Assembly (NCBI RefSeq): GCF_900109465.1
Contig: NZ_FOAZ01000028.1
Coordinates: 22,191 to 86,190, forward strand
Direction: 5' to 3'
Length of the DNA: 64,000 nt
Source: Streptacidiphilus jiangxiensis
GTDB taxonomy: Bacteria; Actinomycetota; Actinomycetes; Streptomycetales; Streptomycetaceae
A program made the translations under genes and the position numbers. The notes below the pieces were generated by a model, which was not told the origin of the DNA, made no database searches, and worked only from the letters and a program-made list of their open reading frames with translations. This document shows positions 25,328 to 32,301 of the stretch, piece after piece. Numbering within the stretch: the first letter of the stretch is position 1; every line of letters begins with the position of its first letter.

Positions 25328-26026
25328 ATGACTCCCGCCCGTGGCGACCACGAAGCCCGCCGCGCCGAGGTCTCCGCGGCCGTCTGGCGCGTCCTGACCG
25401 CACGCGGCTTCGCCGGACTCACGCTGCGCGCGGTCGCCGGGGAGCTGGGCGCGACGACGGGTCTGCTCACCCACTACTTCCCCAGCAAGCGGGCACTGCT
25501 GCGCTACGCGCTCGACCTCCTCGACGAGGCACACGCGGCCCGGGACCGCCCGCACGCCGAGGCGGCCGGCCCCGACGCCGAGGGCCTCACCGCGCTGCGC
25601 GCGGCGCTGCTGGACGTGCTGCCGCTGACCCCCGAGAGCACGGCGGGCAGCCGGATCTGGGTCAGCTCCTGGGACGCCGCCCTCACCGACCCCGAACTCG
25701 CGGGCGACCACGCCGCCCGCTACCAACGCTCCCGCGAGCGCATCGCCGCGTTCGCCCGCGACGCCCAGCAGCGGGGCGAACTCCGCACGGACCGCGGCGC
25801 CGAGGACCTGGCGGCGGCGGCCCAGGGCTTCGTCCTCGGGTTGGTGGTGCAAGCGCTGTTCGCCCCGGAGCAGTTCCCGCCGCAACGTCAGCGCGCGCTC
25901 CTGGACGACTACCTCACCGATCTGGCCGCCCCGGTCGAGAACGCGGCAGTCGCGGCCCCGGGCCTCGACGTGGCCCAGGGCCTCACCCGGTCGACGGCGC
26001 CTCTCCGCAGGCGCACCACCTCATGA
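25328..26026 (+). CDS. TetR-family regulator (BetI-like C-terminus)
   Basis: The 232-aa protein's N-terminal helix-turn-helix FAGLTLRAVAGELGATTGLLTHYFPSKRALL is in the YsiA/BetI style, and the ligand domain has ESTAGSRIWVSSWDAALTDPEL as in TetR_C_6. ATG 25328 is preferred; the earlier in-frame ATG (25313) is inside the operator. It probably represses itself and the divergent acetyltransferase. Confidence 0.9.
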   Translation: MTPARGDHEARRAEVSAAVWRVLTARGFAGLTLRAVAGELGATTGLLTHYFPSKRALLRYALDLLDEAHAARDRPHAEAAGPDAEGLTALRAALLDVLPLTPESTAGSRIWVSSWDAALTDPELAGDHAARYQRSRERIAAFARDAQQRGELRTDRGAEDLAAAAQGFVLGLVVQALFAPEQFPPQRQRALLDDYLTDLAAPVENAAVAAPGLDVAQGLTRSTAPLRRRTTS

Positions 26027-26047
26027 TCGCCTAGCGTGCTGTCCACG

Positions 26048-26827
26048 ATGAGTCGGGACAGCACGCGTCAGGACTGGCGGAACAACCGGCGGAGGCTGCG
26101 TCAGCGCAGGGTCTGGAGCCTGCCGCTGGCGCTGCTGGCATGGGCGCTGTTCCTCTCCGCACCGGCCAGGTGCTGCTGGCCTGGAACGAACCGCGCCTGC
26201 GACGTCTCGCCGCCCGCTGGGACGTCGGCCTGGAGCTCTGCGCACACCCCGGCGACTTCCTCGCGCTGCGCAGCACGCTCTTCCTCGTCCACGGCGCCGC
26301 GCCAGGCCTCGACCGGGCGCGGGCGACCAGGGAACTGAGACGCTGCCTGCTCTTCGCCGAGTGCTACAGCCCCGAGGCCGACCCGACGGGCGCACTGCGC
26401 ACACTGACCGACGTGGCGCTCAAGGCGCTCTCCCCCGCGATCAACGACCCGGCTCGGGCGGTGCAGGCGCTGGACCACGGAAGACCTGCTGGTGCTGCTG
26501 ATCCCGCTGGCCCCGGTCCGCGGCGGACTCGCCGGGGACGACCGGCTCTGCTTCCCGACGCGCTGCTGGGCCGACTACGTCAGCGCCGGCACCGACGAGA
26601 TCCGCCACTACGCCGCCGACAGCATGCAGGTGCTGCGCCGACTGCGCGCCCTGTACGAGCGGCTGGCCTGGCTCTGCGACGCCGGGCAGCGCGACGCGCT
26701 GAGCGTCCGCCTGGAGGCGATGGACCGGCACGCCTCCGCGCACTGGACCCAGCCGCTGGACCGGGCCCTGGTTCGCCGGCCGGACGCCCAGGGCCTCGGC
26801 TCCGAGCTCGGCACCGATCTCAGCTGA
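26048..26827 (+). pseudogene. Decayed DUF2254 membrane-protein gene
   Basis: Pieces of a DUF2254 protein appear in order but in different frames. Frame A (from ATG 26048) has a basic N-terminus and part of one membrane helix (LPLALLAWALFLSAP). From about 26160 another frame gives TGQVLLAWNEPRLRRLAARW, HPGDFLALRSTLFLVHG and the family hallmark VALKALSPAINDPARAVQALDH. At about 26480 the frame slips again to EDLLVLLIPLAP...YVSAGTDEIRHYAADSMQVLRRL, ending at the TGA at 26825-26827. Intact family members are about 400 aa or more with several helices. Here the rest of the membrane and periplasmic part is deleted and two frameshifts remain. The end overlaps the convergent XRE gene by 8 bp. Confidence 0.82.
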
Positions 26828-27689
26828 GCCGTGCCTCCGCGCCGTTCAGGTCCTGCAGCCCGACGACCCGCAGCAGGTCCAGCCGCTCGGCGGTGTCGCT
26901 GCCGGGCTCGGCGGTGTAGACGAGCAGCCGCTGCTCGCCGCCGTCGTTGACCAGCACCTCGCAGTGCAGCTCCAGCAGGCCGACGACGGGGTGCACGATC
27001 CGCTTCACGTCACTGCGCCGCTGCGCGACGTCGTGATCGGCCCAGTACTCGGCGAACTCCGGCGACCGCTCCAACAGCTCCGCGACCAGGCGCTCGGCGC
27101 GCCGGTCCTCGGGGCGCGCCGCCGCGACGGAACGCAGGTGGGCGACGTGCGAGCGACCGATCCGCTCGCGATCCTCGGCGAGGATCCGCTCCCGGCTCTC
27201 CGGCTCGGTGAACCATCGGCGTACGAGGTTGCGGTCCCCGGCCGGACGCGTGCCGGTGTCGCCCCACAGCGCTCGGGCCATCGGGTTCTGCACCAGCACG
27301 TCGCCGAGTTCCGAGATCACCGAGGCGGGGGTGTCCCAGAGCCGGTCCAGGATCAACAGCAGCCCTGGGCGGACGTGGTCGGCCACCGCACGGTGGGCGG
27401 GCGGCTGCTGGCCCGACAGGTGGAACAGGTGGTCCCGCTCGTCGTCGCCCAGGCGCAGCGCGCGGGCGAGCGCGGCCAGCAACTGCGGAGAGGGACGCGG
27501 ACCGCGCTGCTGCTCCAGGCGCGTGTAGTAGTCCACGGACATGCCGGCGAGGGTGGCGACCTCCTCCCGGCGCAGACCCGGCGTGCGACGCCGAGCCCCG
27601 TCAGGCAGGCCCACGTCGGAGGTGCGCAGACGCTCCCGGCTGCGGCGGAGGAAGTCGGCGAGCGCGGTGCGGTCCACTGGGCGGTCCAT
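26820..27689 (-). CDS. XRE-family regulator with MmyB-like ligand domain
   Basis: The 289-aa protein has an N-terminal helix-turn-helix preceded by the typical RRTPGLRREEVATLAGMSVDYYTRLEQ and a C-terminal MmyB-like PAS-fold domain (about 110-285; VQNPMARALWGD). The family in Streptomyces usually controls an adjacent short-chain dehydrogenase and may bind fatty-acid-like ligands (known of the family). No such enzyme is adjacent here, only a pseudogene and small secreted or membrane proteins. A perfect 16-bp inverted repeat lies 24 bp upstream of the start. Confidence 0.9.
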   Translation of the reverse strand: MDRPVDRTALADFLRRSRERLRTSDVGLPDGARRRTPGLRREEVATLAGMSVDYYTRLEQQRGPRPSPQLLAALARALRLGDDERDHLFHLSGQQPPAHRAVADHVRPGLLLILDRLWDTPASVISELGDVLVQNPMARALWGDTGTRPAGDRNLVRRWFTEPESRERILAEDRERIGRSHVAHLRSVAAARPEDRRAERLVAELLERSPEFAEYWADHDVAQRRSDVKRIVHPVVGLLELHCEVLVNDGGEQRLLVYTAEPGSDTAERLDLLRVVGLQDLNGAEARLS

Positions 27690-27712
27690 ACCCCCAGCTT
27701 GCCCGCCCGGGC

Positions 27713-27751
27713 GCGGCGTAGCCAGGGACCGTTGATCCCTGGCTACGCCGC
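27713..27751. promoter_or_regulatory. Perfect 16-bp inverted repeat upstream of the XRE gene
   Basis: GCGGCGTAGCCAGGGA (27713-27728) pairs exactly with 27736-27751 around CCGTTGA. It could be the autoregulatory operator of the XRE protein, which starts 24 bp downstream on the minus strand. It could instead be the terminator of the small peptide gene that ends at 27802. The absence of a U-run favours the operator slightly. Confidence 0.6.
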
Positions 27752-27801
27752 CCGGCGCACGGCCGCTACGCGGTCGTGGCGGACATGATCACGTCGGTGA
27801 C

Positions 27802-28005
27802 TCAGTTCGGGCCGTTCTGCAGGGTGTCGGCCGAGATCATGACGTCACCGGTCGGAACCGGGCTGTAGATCCAGCTCGCCGGCTTGGCCAGGCCGCCGAC
27901 GAGGTCGCCCGGATCCCCGCTGAACCCGGTGGCCGGGATGGCCGCGGTCGCGGCGATCGTGGCGGCGACGAGGAGCTTGACCGCTCCGCCGGTCATGTCG
28001 GGCAT
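27802..28005 (-). CDS. Small secreted or membrane peptide, 67 aa
   Basis: Not a family I recognise. The N-terminus MPDMTGGAVKLLVAATIAAT and following AAIPATGFSG look like a signal peptide or single membrane helix. The remaining ~40 residues are neutral with LAKPASWIYSPVPTGDVM and no cysteine. A strong AAGGGGGA lies 7-8 bases before the ATG, and the third-position bias is right, so it is probably expressed. It stands alone between the XRE operator and the DUF4190 gene. Confidence 0.6.
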   Translation of the reverse strand: MPDMTGGAVKLLVAATIAATAAIPATGFSGDPGDLVGGLAKPASWIYSPVPTGDVMISADTLQNGPN

Positions 28006-28112
28006 GGTGATTCCCCCTTGGTCGGCCCGCCCCCGTGACAGGCCGTCCGTTCGATGCTCCCAGGGGCCCGTCGACGCCGACAAGACCGCGCCGGAGCCGC
28101 CCGGGAAGGGGC

Positions 28113-28370
28113 TCAGAACGGCCAGAAGGCGCCGTGGCTGGTCAGCACGGAGGCGACCAGCACGGCGAGGTCGGCGACGCCGAGGGCGAGACCGAGGCCG
28201 GCGCGGACCGGGCGGCTGGTGCGGCGGCGGAGGGAGAGGGCGGCCAGGGCGATCGCGCACGGGCCGAGAACGAGGTTGAAGACGAGCAGGCCGAGCAGGC
28301 CCAGGATGAACGACGCCACGGCCATCTGGTCGGCGTCGTAGGCACGTTGACGCTGCGCGAGGGTGTCCAC
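28113..28370 (-). CDS. DUF4190-type small membrane protein, 85 aa
   Basis: Two to three hydrophobic segments (MAVASFILGLLGLLVFNLVLGPCAIALAALSL and GLGLALGVADLAVLVASVL, in outline) with a soluble N-terminus MDTLAQRQRAYDADQ match the DUF4190 pattern of short actinobacterial membrane proteins. It lies 31 bp after the 51-aa membrane protein gene on the same strand, so the two are probably one operon, downstream of the FabR-like TetR operator. Function unknown. Confidence 0.75.
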   Translation of the reverse strand: MDTLAQRQRAYDADQMAVASFILGLLGLLVFNLVLGPCAIALAALSLRRRTSRPVRAGLGLALGVADLAVLVASVLTSHGAFWPF

Positions 28371-28401
28371 GGGAGGGGCTCCTGGTGGTGGTCGGTGCTG
28401 G

Positions 28402-28557
28402 TCAGTGCTGCTTGCGACGGGCGAGGCCCTCGCGGACGCCGAAGGCGCCCAGCCAGGCGGCGATCGCCAGGGCGGCGGCGACGAGGACGGTCGTGCTGGT
28501 GTGGAACGCCGCGCCCATCAGCAGGCCGAGGGCGACGAGGGCGAGCAGGAGACTCAC
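28402..28557 (-). CDS. 51-aa membrane miniprotein
   Basis: The GTG-started gene encodes almost only two membrane helices (LLLALVALGLLMGAAF and TTVLVAAALAIAAWLGAFGV) and a basic tail REGLARRKQH. The GTG at 28557 follows AGAGAAG by about 9 bases; upstream starts would run into the operator. It is the first gene of a two-gene unit divergent from the FabR-like TetR, with 53 bp to the operator. It is too small for an enzyme; a membrane modulator is the natural guess. Confidence 0.6.
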   Translation of the reverse strand: MSLLLALVALGLLMGAAFHTSTTVLVAAALAIAAWLGAFGVREGLARRKQH

Positions 28558-28610
28558 GGTGAGGCTCTTCTCTGGATTTCTGGATCTCCGGCAGGAACGA
28601 ACGTGAACTT

Positions 28611-28688
28611 TCAGCGAACAGTTGTGATGACAACTGTTCGCTGACTCCTCCACCCTACGCCGGGTGGCGGATTTCAGCAAACAGTTGT
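28611..28688. promoter_or_regulatory. Operators of the FabR-like TetR
   Basis: A 15-bp arm TCAGCGAACAGTTGT (28611-28625) and its exact complement (28630-28644) are separated by GATG. A second half-site with one mismatch, TCAGCAAACAGTTGT, lies at 28674-28688, just before the TetR GTG. The primary site lies between both divergent genes and could shut both promoters. Confidence 0.75.
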
Positions 28689-28700
28689 TTACTCAACCCC

Positions 28701-29330
28701 GTGAGCCAGACGACCGGGGCCCGACAGGCCCAGAAGCAGCAGTCCCGCCGCGCACTGCTGGACGCGGCCCTGCAGTTGCTGGAGCACCAGAGCTTCTCCA
28801 GCCTCGGCATGCGCGAGGTGACCCGGGAGGCGGGCATGTCGCCGGCCGGCTTCTACCGTCACTTCCGGGACCTCAACGACCTGGGCGTCTGCCTGGTCGA
28901 GGAGGCCCTGGCCAGCCTGCACCTGATGATCGGCGCCGCCTTCGCCGAGCAGGAGGAGCACAGCGAGCCGGACGAGCTGATCGCCCACGCCGTCCAGGTG
29001 ATCGCCGACCACGTCCAGGCCCACCGGGCGCACGTGCGCTTCATCGCCCGCGAACGCTTCGGCGGCGTCCGGCCGGTCCGCGAGGCGATCGCCGCCGAGC
29101 TGGAACGCTTCACCGACGAGGTCGCCCGGGCCCTCGCGCTCCAGCCGGTCTCCGCCGGGTGGAGCACGGAGGACGTGCGCATGGTCGCGGAGCTCTACGT
29201 CGACCACATGGTCCTGACGGCCGCGGCCCTGCTGGAGGCCGACGCCCAGGAGGAGCAGCGGATCACCGCGACGGCCCGCCGCCAGCTCCGCCTGATCAGC
29301 GTCGGCCGACGCCACTGGATCTCCGACTGA
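28701..29330 (+). CDS. FabR-like TetR-family regulator
   Basis: The 209-aa protein shows REVTREAGMSPAGFYRHFRDLNDLGVCLVEEAL, closely resembling E. coli FabR, the repressor of unsaturated fatty-acid synthesis that senses acyl-ACP/CoA pools. The C-terminal part is helical with VAELYVDHMVLTAAALLE. The GTG start has no classical ribosome site (ACTCAACCCC before it). It is divergent from two tiny membrane-protein genes with a long shared operator. No fab or desaturase gene is linked, so a lipid ligand is an inference from similarity only. Confidence 0.85.
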   Translation: MSQTTGARQAQKQQSRRALLDAALQLLEHQSFSSLGMREVTREAGMSPAGFYRHFRDLNDLGVCLVEEALASLHLMIGAAFAEQEEHSEPDELIAHAVQVIADHVQAHRAHVRFIARERFGGVRPVREAIAAELERFTDEVARALALQPVSAGWSTEDVRMVAELYVDHMVLTAAALLEADAQEEQRITATARRQLRLISVGRRHWISD

Positions 29331-29344
29331 CGCCCTCCCTCAGA

Positions 29345-29363
29345 GGGGGATCGGCGATCCCCC
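29345..29363. terminator. Short GC hairpin after the FabR-like gene
   Basis: GGGGGATC and GATCCCCC pair exactly around GGC, 14 bp after the TetR stop. It is probably a terminator, but could be an operator of the next gene 99 bp on. Confidence 0.45.
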
Positions 29364-29462
29364 GATCGACGGGTCTCTCCCGCCGTGTCCGCGCCGCGGC
29401 CAGGCTGGTGGTCGAGGCCGGGCGAACAGCCCGGCCGTCCGAGAGGCCGAAGGGGACCGATC

Positions 29463-30317
29463 ATGACGACGATTCTGGTGACGGGCGCGACCGGGCAGGT
29501 CGGACGGCGTTTCGTGCCGCGGCTGCTGCAGTGGGTCGCGCCGGACGAGACCGTGCGGGTGCTGGTGCGTGGCGAGGAGAGTGCGCGGCACTTCACCGAG
29601 CTCGGCGCCGAGGCCGTGCTGGGCGACCTGCGCGACGCCGACGCCCGCAAGCGCGCCCTGGAGGGCGCCGACGCCGTGGTGAACGTCGCCGCCGCTTTCC
29701 GGGGCGTCCCGGACGAGGAGGCCTGGGCGGTCAATCGCGACGCGGCGATCGCGCTGGGCCGTGAGGCCGCGGCGGCGGGTGTGCGACGGTTCGTCCAGGC
29801 GAGCACCAACCTGGTCTACGGCGCGGGCCGGGGCCGCCCCGCGGCCGCGAGCGACCCGCTGCAGCCGGAGACGTCCTGGGGCGTCTACCCGCGCTCCAAG
29901 GCGGAGGCCGAGGCCGGTCTCGCCGAGGTACCCGGGCTCGCGCCGGTCGTGGTGCGCCTCGCCTTCGTCTACGGCGAGGGTGACCCGCACCTGACCCAGT
30001 CGGCCCGCTTCATCGTCGGCTGGCCCGCCCACCGCCGCCTGCCGATGGTCCATCACGCCGACGTCGCCCAGGCTCTGTTCCGGGCCCTGCGCACGCCCGG
30101 CATCGAGGGCCGGATCTACAACGCGGTGGACGACGCACCGGTGACCGCATGGGACCTGCACCGACTCAACGGCATCCCGTTCCCCGCCGAGAACGCCGAC
30201 GCCGTGGACCCGGACCCGTGGAACGGCATGGCCGACAACCTGCCGCTGCGCGACGAGCTCGGCTGGCGCCCCCTCCACCCCTCCGTCTGGTCCGCCCGCG
30301 ACGCGGGCGCGCTGTGA
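29463..30317 (+). CDS. NAD-dependent epimerase/dehydratase (extended SDR)
   Basis: The 284-aa Rossmann protein has ILVTGATGQVGRRF (residues 4-17), an STNLVYG segment and the catalytic YPRSKAEAE (Tyr-x3-Lys). AAGGGGA lies about 6 bases before the ATG. It probably acts on a nucleotide sugar or similar alcohol; the substrate is not shown by context. The 3' end lies 45 bp before the promoter of the zinc-ribbon gene. Confidence 0.87.
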   Translation: MTTILVTGATGQVGRRFVPRLLQWVAPDETVRVLVRGEESARHFTELGAEAVLGDLRDADARKRALEGADAVVNVAAAFRGVPDEEAWAVNRDAAIALGREAAAAGVRRFVQASTNLVYGAGRGRPAAASDPLQPETSWGVYPRSKAEAEAGLAEVPGLAPVVVRLAFVYGEGDPHLTQSARFIVGWPAHRRLPMVHHADVAQALFRALRTPGIEGRIYNAVDDAPVTAWDLHRLNGIPFPAENADAVDPDPWNGMADNLPLRDELGWRPLHPSVWSARDAGAL

Positions 30318-30362
30318 CCCGGAACCGCCTCGGGTGAGTCCACGACGGAGACGGGAAACCGT

Positions 30363-30392
30363 TTGGGTCCGCCCGTGGGCGACGCGTACCCT
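30363..30392 (+). promoter_or_regulatory. Promoter, probably leaderless
   Basis: TTGGGT, 18 bases, TACCCT, then eight bases to the ATG at 30401. No ribosome site is present, matching the leaderless layout at 21037. Confidence 0.4.
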
Positions 30393-30400
30393 CTCGCACC

Positions 30401-30817
30401 ATGTGCTACCACGCGTTCAACGGCGCTCTCCGGCACTTCGTCTGCGTCTCGTGCCGGCTCTCGTTCAAAGGCAGCACGTGGTCGAGCCGGAGGCGCGTCT
30501 GCCCCGGCTGCCGGGAGCCGATGGCCTTCGCCGGGTTCGACTTCGCCGCGCCGCGCCGACGTGACACCAAGGCCTGGTCCGTCGTCGCGACCGTGCTCGC
30601 GGAAAAGCTGACCTACGATCACCGCCCGGGCTGCGGTTGCTCAAAGCTCCCCTCCTTCCGGCCCCGGACGCGAGCGCAGGTGCGCGAACGGCGGAGAGCC
30701 GCCGAGCGGCTGGCCCTGCCGCTGTCGGTGACCCTCGCCCGCCGCGACGCGTTCACCCCGGAGACCCGCGACGAGCAGCCACCGGCGCCGCCCACCGCCG
30801 AGCGCGACCCGCGCTGA
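30401..30817 (+). CDS. Zinc-ribbon-like hypothetical protein, 138 aa
   Basis: Two CxxC knuckles (VCVSC about 14-18 and VCPGC about 33-37) form a likely zinc ribbon. A further Cys pair (GCGCSK) lies near 78-80. The tail is basic and Pro-rich (VRERRRAAERL). Similar actinobacterial proteins are often mislabelled deoxyxylulose-phosphate synthase (from memory). No DXS domain is present; true DXS is over 600 aa. Nucleic-acid or protein binding is plausible; function unknown. Confidence 0.7.
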   Translation: MCYHAFNGALRHFVCVSCRLSFKGSTWSSRRRVCPGCREPMAFAGFDFAAPRRRDTKAWSVVATVLAEKLTYDHRPGCGCSKLPSFRPRTRAQVRERRRAAERLALPLSVTLARRDAFTPETRDEQPPAPPTAERDPR

Positions 30818-30899
30818 GTCCGCCGGGTACCGGCATCGGGCAACGCGCCACTCGCGTGGAGGATCGCCGCAGGCGGCAGGGCGCTGGGATGCTGGCTCC

Positions 30900-31574
30900 A
30901 TGGAACTGAGTACCGCGCCCGCCGACGCCGTCGCCGTCGTGGCGGCGCGCATCGGTGACGCCGTCGGGGGGCTCCCGCCCGGCGACGGCGTGGGCGTCTT
31001 CGGCGCGGTCTACCTCCAGGTCACCGACGCGATGGTGCGCCACCTCACCGTGGACGGCTACTTCGCCTCCCCGCCCGACGTCGCCCGGTTGGACGCGCTC
31101 TTCGCGAACCGCTTCCTCGGTGCGCTCACCGCCGCCGCCCCACCTGCGTGTTGGCGTCCGCTGCTGGAGCTTCGGCGCCACCCCGGCATCCGGCCCATCC
31201 AGTTCGCGCTGGCCGGCATGAACAGCCACATCGAGCACGACCTGCCGCTGTCCGTGGTCGAGACCTGCCGCAGCCTCGACTGCCCACCGCAGGCGCTGGA
31301 GGCAGACTTCCACCGCGTCAACGACCTCCTGGCCTCGGTCGAGGACGAGGTCCGTGAAGAACTGCTCACCCTCCCGCCGGAGTTGGACGTCACCGACCCC
31401 CTGCTCCACCTCCTGGGGTCCTGGAGCATCGAGGCCGCCCGCGACGCGGCCTGGGCCTCCGCCCGCATGCTCTGGGAACTCCGCGACCGCCCCGACGCCT
31501 ACGCCGCCGCAGCCGCCACCCTCGACCGCACCACGGGCATGACCAGCCGCTGCCTGCTCACCCCTCTGCGCTGA
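30900..31574 (+). CDS. DUF5995 family protein
   Basis: The 224-aa protein carries the DUF5995 pattern: an N-terminal VGVFGAVYLQVTDAMVRHL, a middle FANRFLGALTA...WRPLLELR, and the hallmark PIQFALAGMNSHIEHDLPLSVV. No function is established for the family. The conserved His/Asn/Glu cluster hints at a metal or hydrolytic site (inference). The start is assigned by the ATG and codon bias; the upstream ribosome site is weak. Confidence 0.8.
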   Translation: MELSTAPADAVAVVAARIGDAVGGLPPGDGVGVFGAVYLQVTDAMVRHLTVDGYFASPPDVARLDALFANRFLGALTAAAPPACWRPLLELRRHPGIRPIQFALAGMNSHIEHDLPLSVVETCRSLDCPPQALEADFHRVNDLLASVEDEVREELLTLPPELDVTDPLLHLLGSWSIEAARDAAWASARMLWELRDRPDAYAAAAATLDRTTGMTSRCLLTPLR

Positions 31575-31613
31575 CGAGTTTGCGGTGACGAGCAGCGGGC
31601 CGAAATCAGCTGG

Positions 31614-32174
31614 TCACTGCCTCCCCGCCGAAGGCACCGTGGCCGGGGCGACCGGGGCGACCGCAAGGGCGGTGCGGGTGAGGGACCGGCCGCGCCAGAA
31701 GAGAGCGCCGCGATGGGCGATCAGCATGGCGAAGCCGAGGAACATGATCGCGTCAGCGAACGCGGCCACGCTGATCCGGTTGTCCATCAACCACTGACCC
31801 AACGCGCGGGCGAAGGACTTGTTGTTCTCCGTCTCCCAGACGAAGGCCAGCCGGGCCAGCGCGAAGGCGACCCACACCAGCGCGTACGGCAGCCCGGCGA
31901 CGGTGACCAGCGAGTCTGTCGGCGCCTCGGCTCTCTCGACCCGCATGCACGCCGCCGCCAGCAGCCCGAACAGCACGCCCGCCACGCAGGCACCGGCTTC
32001 CAGGGCGAGTCCCTTGCCACCGAGGTCCATCTTCGGTGCCACGAACGGAACGATCACCGCGGTCATGATGAGCGGTCGCCACAGACGCAGGGCGGTGAGC
32101 CGACGGCGGCCGAGGTCCACCAGCAGCACCGCCACCGGGACGACGAGAAGGCTGATCCACAGGCTCGTCGACAT
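31614..32174 (-). CDS. Five-helix membrane protein (DUF1453/CcdC-like)
   Basis: The 186-aa protein has hydrophobic segments near residues 5-20, 32-46, 60-77, 90-112 and 135-153. A single-residue motif MDNRISVAAFADAIMFLGF lies near the end. The pattern resembles DUF1453 proteins, but I am not certain. It is divergent from a LysR gene across a 127-bp gap with two inverted repeats, so it is the likely LysR target. Transport or sensory role unknown. Confidence 0.7.
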   Translation of the reverse strand: MSTSLWISLLVVPVAVLLVDLGRRRLTALRLWRPLIMTAVIVPFVAPKMDLGGKGLALEAGACVAGVLFGLLAAACMRVERAEAPTDSLVTVAGLPYALVWVAFALARLAFVWETENNKSFARALGQWLMDNRISVAAFADAIMFLGFAMLIAHRGALFWRGRSLTRTALAVAPVAPATVPSAGRQ

Positions 32175-32189
32175 CGTTGCTCCTCATCA

Positions 32190-32275
32190 CGTGACGACAG
32201 GTCCGACCACAGTGTCGTCACGATCGCCCACAAGGACCGTGGCGATCAAGGTCCGTTTTCTCAAGAACAGTTGAG
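32190..32275. promoter_or_regulatory. Two inverted repeats in the LysR divergon
   Basis: CGTGACGACA (32190-32199) pairs exactly with 32213-32222 around 13 bases, near the membrane-protein start. CTCAA and TTGAG (32260-32275, six-base spacer) lie 27 bp before the LysR start. This two-site layout is typical of LysR regulatory and activation sites. Confidence 0.55.
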
Positions 32276-32301
32276 CAGGGCTCAGCAATACAATCGCCGT
32301 C

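Noticed and set aside
28611..28644. Rho-independent terminator
   Set aside because: It has strong inverted symmetry, but lies between two divergent start codons, is AT-balanced in the centre and is echoed by a second half-site, so an operator fits better.
30401..30817. Deoxyxylulose-5-phosphate synthase
   Set aside because: A common database label for such proteins, but 138 aa with zinc knuckles and no thiamine-diphosphate domain cannot be DXS.
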